A stretch of DNA of 64,000 nucleotides. Source: Arsukibacterium sp. MJ3 (GTDB lineage: Bacteria > Pseudomonadota > Gammaproteobacteria > Enterobacterales > Alteromonadaceae). A model generated the notes under the pieces. That model was not told the origin of the DNA and ran no database searches. It saw nothing but the letters and a program-made list of their open reading frames with translations. Positions 60,663 to 64,000 of the stretch are shown here, one piece after another (position 1 is the stretch's first letter; every line of letters begins with the position of its first letter). The translations under genes and the position numbers were made by a program. The stretch is taken from the NCBI RefSeq assembly GCF_000987765.1, contig NZ_LAHP01000006.1, positions 1 through 64,000 of the forward strand, read 5' to 3'.

Positions 60663-62492
60663 ATGTGTGGAATTGTTGGCGCAGTAGCGCAGCGGGATGT
60701 AGTAGATATTTTGGTTGAAGGCCTGCGCCGCCTGGAATATCGCGGGTATGACTCGGCCGGTGTGGCGGTGGTAAATGCCGCGGGTGAGCTAACCCGCTTG
60801 CGCCGTTTGGGCAAAGTTAAAGAGTTGGCCGATGCCGTAGCCGCGTCGCCGGTAACCGGCGGCACCGGCATTGCCCATACCCGTTGGGCTACCCACGGTG
60901 AGCCAAGTGAGCGCAATGCTCACCCACATGTGTCTAGTAATATTATTGTGGTACATAACGGTATTATTGAAAACCACAGCCCGCTTCGCGCAGCATTAAA
61001 AGCCAAAGGCTATGTGTTTACTTCCGATACTGACACTGAGGTTATTGCGCACTTAGTGGAAGACGAGCTTAAAAGCACTGGTTCGCTGTTAGCGGCAGTA
61101 CAAAAATCAGTGAAGCAATTACATGGTGCTTACGGCACGGTGTTATTGGACAAAACCGACCCTAGCCGGGTGGTGGTGGCCCGCTCTGGTAGCCCGTTAG
61201 TTATTGGCTTGGGCATTGGTGAGAATTTTATTGCCTCTGATCAATTAGCGCTGCTACCGGTAACCCGGCGTTTTATCTTCTTAGAAGAAGGTGATGTCGC
61301 CGAAATTACCCGCTTATCAGTCAGTATTTTTGATAAAGATGGCTTGGCGGTTGAACGTGAAGTGCATGAATCAAATGTTAGCTACGACGCCGGTGATAAA
61401 GGCCAGTACCGTCATTTTATGCTAAAAGAAATTTACGAGCAGCCAGCCGCTATCAATAACACGCTGGAAGGCCGCTTAAGTAGCGACAGCGTGCTGGACG
61501 AAACCTTTGGTAATGGTGCCGCTGAGCTGTTTAAAAAAGTAAAACATGTGCAAATTGTTGCCTGTGGCACCAGTTACCATTCCGGTATGGTGGCGCGCTA
61601 CTGGTTAGAATCGTTGGGTGGCATTTCCTGCAATGTTGAAATTGCCTCTGAGTTTCGCTATCGCAAATCGTTTGTGCAGCCGAACAGTCTGCTGGTTAGT
61701 ATTTCGCAGTCGGGTGAAACTGCCGACACCTTGGCCGCGCTGCGTTTGGCCAAAGAAGTTGGCTACGTTGGCAGCTTGGCCATTTGTAACGTGGCGGGCT
61801 CATCCTTGGTGCGCGAATCAGACTTAGCCTTTATGACCCGCGCCGGCGCCGAAATAGGTGTGGCGTCTACCAAAGCGTTTACTACGCAGTTGGTGGGTTT
61901 GGCCATGTTAACACTGGCCATTGGCAAATATAATGGCTTAACCGAAGTACAGCAGCGCGAGCTGACCGAAGCCTTGAAAAGCTTGCCAGGTAAACTGGAA
62001 CAAACCCTGGCACTGGCGCCGCAAATTGAAGCTTTGGCTGAAGAATTTGCCGACAAACATCATGCGCTGTTTTTAGGCCGCGGCGATCAGTATCCTATTG
62101 CTATGGAAGGCGCGTTAAAGTTAAAAGAAATCTCTTACATTCATGCTGAAGCCTATGCTGCCGGTGAGTTAAAGCATGGCCCGTTGGCACTGATTGATGC
62201 TGATATGCCCATTATAGTGGTGGCGCCCAATAACGATTTACTGGAAAAGCTGAAATCGAATGTGGAAGAAGTGCGCGCCCGTGGCGGTATTTTATTTGTA
62301 TTCGCCGACGCCGATGCTAAGTTTCAGTCAGATGCCACCATGCGGGTGATTAACGTACCGCACGTGGCCAACATTTTAGCCCCCATCGTTTATACCCTGC
62401 CACTGCAACTGCTGAGTTATTACGTCGCCATTATTAAAGGCACCGATGTAGATCAGCCACGTAATTTGGCGAAGTCAGTTACCGTGGAGTAA
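60663..62492 (+). CDS. glmS: Glutamine--fructose-6-phosphate aminotransferase (isomerising)
   Basis: A 609-residue enzyme (E. coli 609) making glucosamine-6-phosphate, the entry step to UDP-GlcNAc. The Ntn glutaminase domain starts MCGIVGAV; Cys1 after Met removal is the nucleophile, which fixes the start at 60663 with TTGGAGAG ahead. Two SIS domains follow ([33 protein letters not shown]) and the C-terminal end [13 protein letters not shown] is the conserved stretch recognised by Tn7 TnsD in other bacteria. Confidence 0.98.
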   Translation: MCGIVGAVAQRDVVDILVEGLRRLEYRGYDSAGVAVVNAAGELTRLRRLGKVKELADAVAASPVTGGTGIAHTRWATHGEPSERNAHPHVSSNIIVVHNGIIENHSPLRAALKAKGYVFTSDTDTEVIAHLVEDELKSTGSLLAAVQKSVKQLHGAYGTVLLDKTDPSRVVVARSGSPLVIGLGIGENFIASDQLALLPVTRRFIFLEEGDVAEITRLSVSIFDKDGLAVEREVHESNVSYDAGDKGQYRHFMLKEIYEQPAAINNTLEGRLSSDSVLDETFGNGAAELFKKVKHVQIVACGTSYHSGMVARYWLESLGGISCNVEIASEFRYRKSFVQPNSLLVSISQSGETADTLAALRLAKEVGYVGSLAICNVAGSSLVRESDLAFMTRAGAEIGVASTKAFTTQLVGLAMLTLAIGKYNGLTEVQQRELTEALKSLPGKLEQTLALAPQIEALAEEFADKHHALFLGRGDQYPIAMEGALKLKEISYIHAEAYAAGELKHGPLALIDADMPIIVVAPNNDLLEKLKSNVEEVRARGGILFVFADADAKFQSDATMRVINVPHVANILAPIVYTLPLQLLSYYVAIIKGTDVDQPRNLAKSVTVE

Positions 62493-62540
62493 GTTATTGT
62501 TTTAAAATAAAAATTCTACATCCAAACTAAGTTGGAAAGT

Positions 62541-62566
62541 AAAGGGGCTCAATGAGCTCCTTTTAG
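62541..62566 (+). terminator. Probable rho-independent terminator of glmS
   Basis: AAAGGGGCTC pairs with GAGCTCCTTT (one G-T pair) around an AAT loop and is followed by TTTTAG. It lies 48 bases after the glmS stop. Confidence 0.7.
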
Positions 62567-62651
62567 ATTCACAAGAGAGTTGGAAGCGGACGGGAAATAC
62601 TGAACTGTCCATCTCAACGCTCGATTTTGAAGTAGTCAGTTTTTATATTAT

Positions 62652-64000
62652 CTAACTCGGTGCTGAATTATGAACGTATTCTAGCCCGATGCGTGAAGCG
62701 CTAATACCAACTCTTTGAATATAATTAAGTGCGTAAGCGTATCTGAGTTTACAAATCACAGTTGCTTCAATTTTGACTATATTTACATCGTCATCACTTA
62801 ACGAAAATTGTCGAATATGAAGCTTGTTGTCTTTGATTAGCCCACCTCGGCCAGCTACAAAGTTTTGCCAGTGAACTTTCATATCAGATGGTTTCTCTTC
62901 TTCACCAAAAGTTTTAATTCCCAATACAACAATGTCATCTTGGTATTCAACGAAGCAATATCCGCCTCCGTTAATATGGCGATCGTTCAATTTTTTTATG
63001 TCGACTTTGACAAGAGGGAATGCCGTAAAAGGCCGTAAACTCTTACTTTTTCCACTGAATGCAATAGTGTTTTGCCCAGGTTGAAGATCACAAGCGGGAG
63101 TGGCACAAACCCACCATTGATTCTCTATTTTGAATATATGTCCACTATCCAGTTGAACCGGTCCGATCTTCGTAGGGAGTGTAGATACATAATGATTGTA
63201 TTGACCAACGGCTTTATATGCTTCAGCAGGGCTGTCTAAATCTACATTGTAATATGATAAGAAGTCTCGATTGTCAACGCCGTCTAAGGCAATTATTTTT
63301 TTGCCAAACTCAACGATTTCGTCTTCAATTAGGAATGATAACCCCTCAGATTGCCGGGTAACATGCTCTCTAAGTTTTTGTTCTCTATGTGTCGTTTTTG
63401 ATTCATCCAAAATATCCTTTCTTGCACCATCTTTAATGTCTCGATAGAAACGAGCAAAAAGATGATGTTTTAATAACGTATCATCCTCTGCTTCAACGCC
63501 GATCCGATTTAATTCATGTCTAAATTTTGCAGATAGCAGCCGTGACGGTGTTGGTTTCCAATCTATCAGTGCTTTTTCAAGTTCTGCTAAGAGATTTTCC
63601 GGGCCTTTGTTAACAAAACAGACGAAACCTTTTGCAGTGCGAATCCACTTGCACTCATTTGAAAAGCTCCAAGTAAGCCCTTTAAGCTCTACAGAGGCAA
63701 GCTCAGCTGTCAGACCCTTTTCAAGTTCCTTTATGGCCCATAACAAGAAATTTATTTTTTGTTTAGGATGTATGAAACCTAAGTCTTGGGCCAGTTGAAA
63801 CAGCGGAGCCAGTGGTCCACTGTTTCTCATGTATTCACGAATTGCTTTTACGCATCCGATGCCCCGAGTATAGACATATTGCTTCTTACCGAAGTATTCT
63901 CGCAGCGTTGCTCTATTAAATGATTCGTCATCTTCTAAGTCTGTGATGGCTTCGTCAAGACTGGCAATATTTTGAACCTCTTGGACTGCAAACTTAGAGG
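62652..64000 (-). CDS. Unrecognised large protein, 5' end outside the window
   Basis: The frame stays open from the stop at 62652 to the right edge: 448 residues are visible, and the first ATG at 63830 is probably internal because coding sequence without stops continues upstream (…LREYFGKKQYVYTRGIG…). No catalytic motif, signal peptide or membrane helix is obvious. The N-terminal visible part is helical and charged; the C-terminal half looks beta-rich, with GHIFKIENQWWVCATPACDL near its middle. It is AT-richer than its neighbours and uses AGA and ATA codons. It sits alone after glmS, a common insertion point for islands. Function unknown. Confidence 0.7.
   Translation of the reverse strand, partial: SKFAVQEVQNIASLDEAITDLEDDESFNRATLREYFGKKQYVYTRGIGCVKAIREYMRNSGPLAPLFQLAQDLGFIHPKQKINFLLWAIKELEKGLTAELASVELKGLTWSFSNECKWIRTAKGFVCFVNKGPENLLAELEKALIDWKPTPSRLLSAKFRHELNRIGVEAEDDTLLKHHLFARFYRDIKDGARKDILDESKTTHREQKLREHVTRQSEGLSFLIEDEIVEFGKKIIALDGVDNRDFLSYYNVDLDSPAEAYKAVGQYNHYVSTLPTKIGPVQLDSGHIFKIENQWWVCATPACDLQPGQNTIAFSGKSKSLRPFTAFPLVKVDIKKLNDRHINGGGYCFVEYQDDIVVLGIKTFGEEEKPSDMKVHWQNFVAGRGGLIKDNKLHIRQFSLSDDDVNIVKIEATVICKLRYAYALNYIQRVGISASRIGLEYVHNSAPS

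Noticed and set aside
62493-62651. Tn7 end sequence downstream of glmS
   Set aside because: No TGTGGGCGG-type end or repeated TnsB sites could be found in the 160 bases after glmS. The insertion idea rests only on position and on the unlike gene that follows.

Overview
The window is a contiguous stretch of chromosome from a gammaproteobacterium, about 46-48 % GC by eye. Gene order and protein sequences look like the Alteromonadales-Chromatiaceae group (Rheinheimera, Alishewanella, Arsukibacterium, with Shewanella-like synteny). The genus is an inference from protein resemblance, not a computed placement. Almost all of it is core genome around the replication origin.

Layout: (1) 1-8 kb: a leftward rRNA-type promoter at the edge, then the yrdA/yrdB/aroE/hemF block, purEK and yrdD-smg-dprA, with a LysM protein. 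(2) 8-17 kb: def-fmt-rsmB-trkA convergent with trkH, then pepQ and the lytic transglycosylase slt. (3) 17-24 kb: fadBA with a PsrA-like operator, a 226-bp palindromic element of unknown nature, tusA, a GAF protein and a secreted amidohydrolase. (4) 24-33 kb, leftward: dnaA-dnaN-recF-gyrB and glyQ-glyS, with two parS sites inside recF. (5) 33-37 kb, rightward: rpmH-rnpA-yidD-yidC-mnmE. (6) 37-44 kb, leftward: an MFS transporter, a YbhB protein, trxC, a decayed M1 peptidase locus and a DEAD-box helicase. (7) 43.8-49 kb, rightward: mioC, oriC, mnmG-rsmG-parA-parB. (8) 49-58 kb: the complete atpIBEFHAGDC operon and glmU. (9) 58-64 kb: a dicarboxylate/amino-acid symporter, a DUF1439 lipoprotein, a DeoR-family regulator with glmS, and an unrecognised gene that runs off the right edge.

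The functional centre is replication and segregation. oriC lies between mioC and mnmG, with DnaA boxes, clustered GATC sites and an AT-rich unwinding region. dnaA is 11 kb away with a DnaA box in its own promoter. ParA and ParB are encoded on one side of oriC, and their likely loading sites lie in recF on the other side. ATP synthase and cell-wall precursor genes (glmU, glmS) follow.

Most worth a second look are: the 226-bp structured element before tusA; three decayed genes carrying internal deletions or truncation (a truncated haemoglobin, an M1 peptidase and a neighbouring C-terminal fragment); the paired parS sites; and the unknown, locally atypical gene downstream of glmS, the classical Tn7 and genomic-island target. 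No CRISPR array, tRNA gene, intact insertion sequence or prophage was seen.
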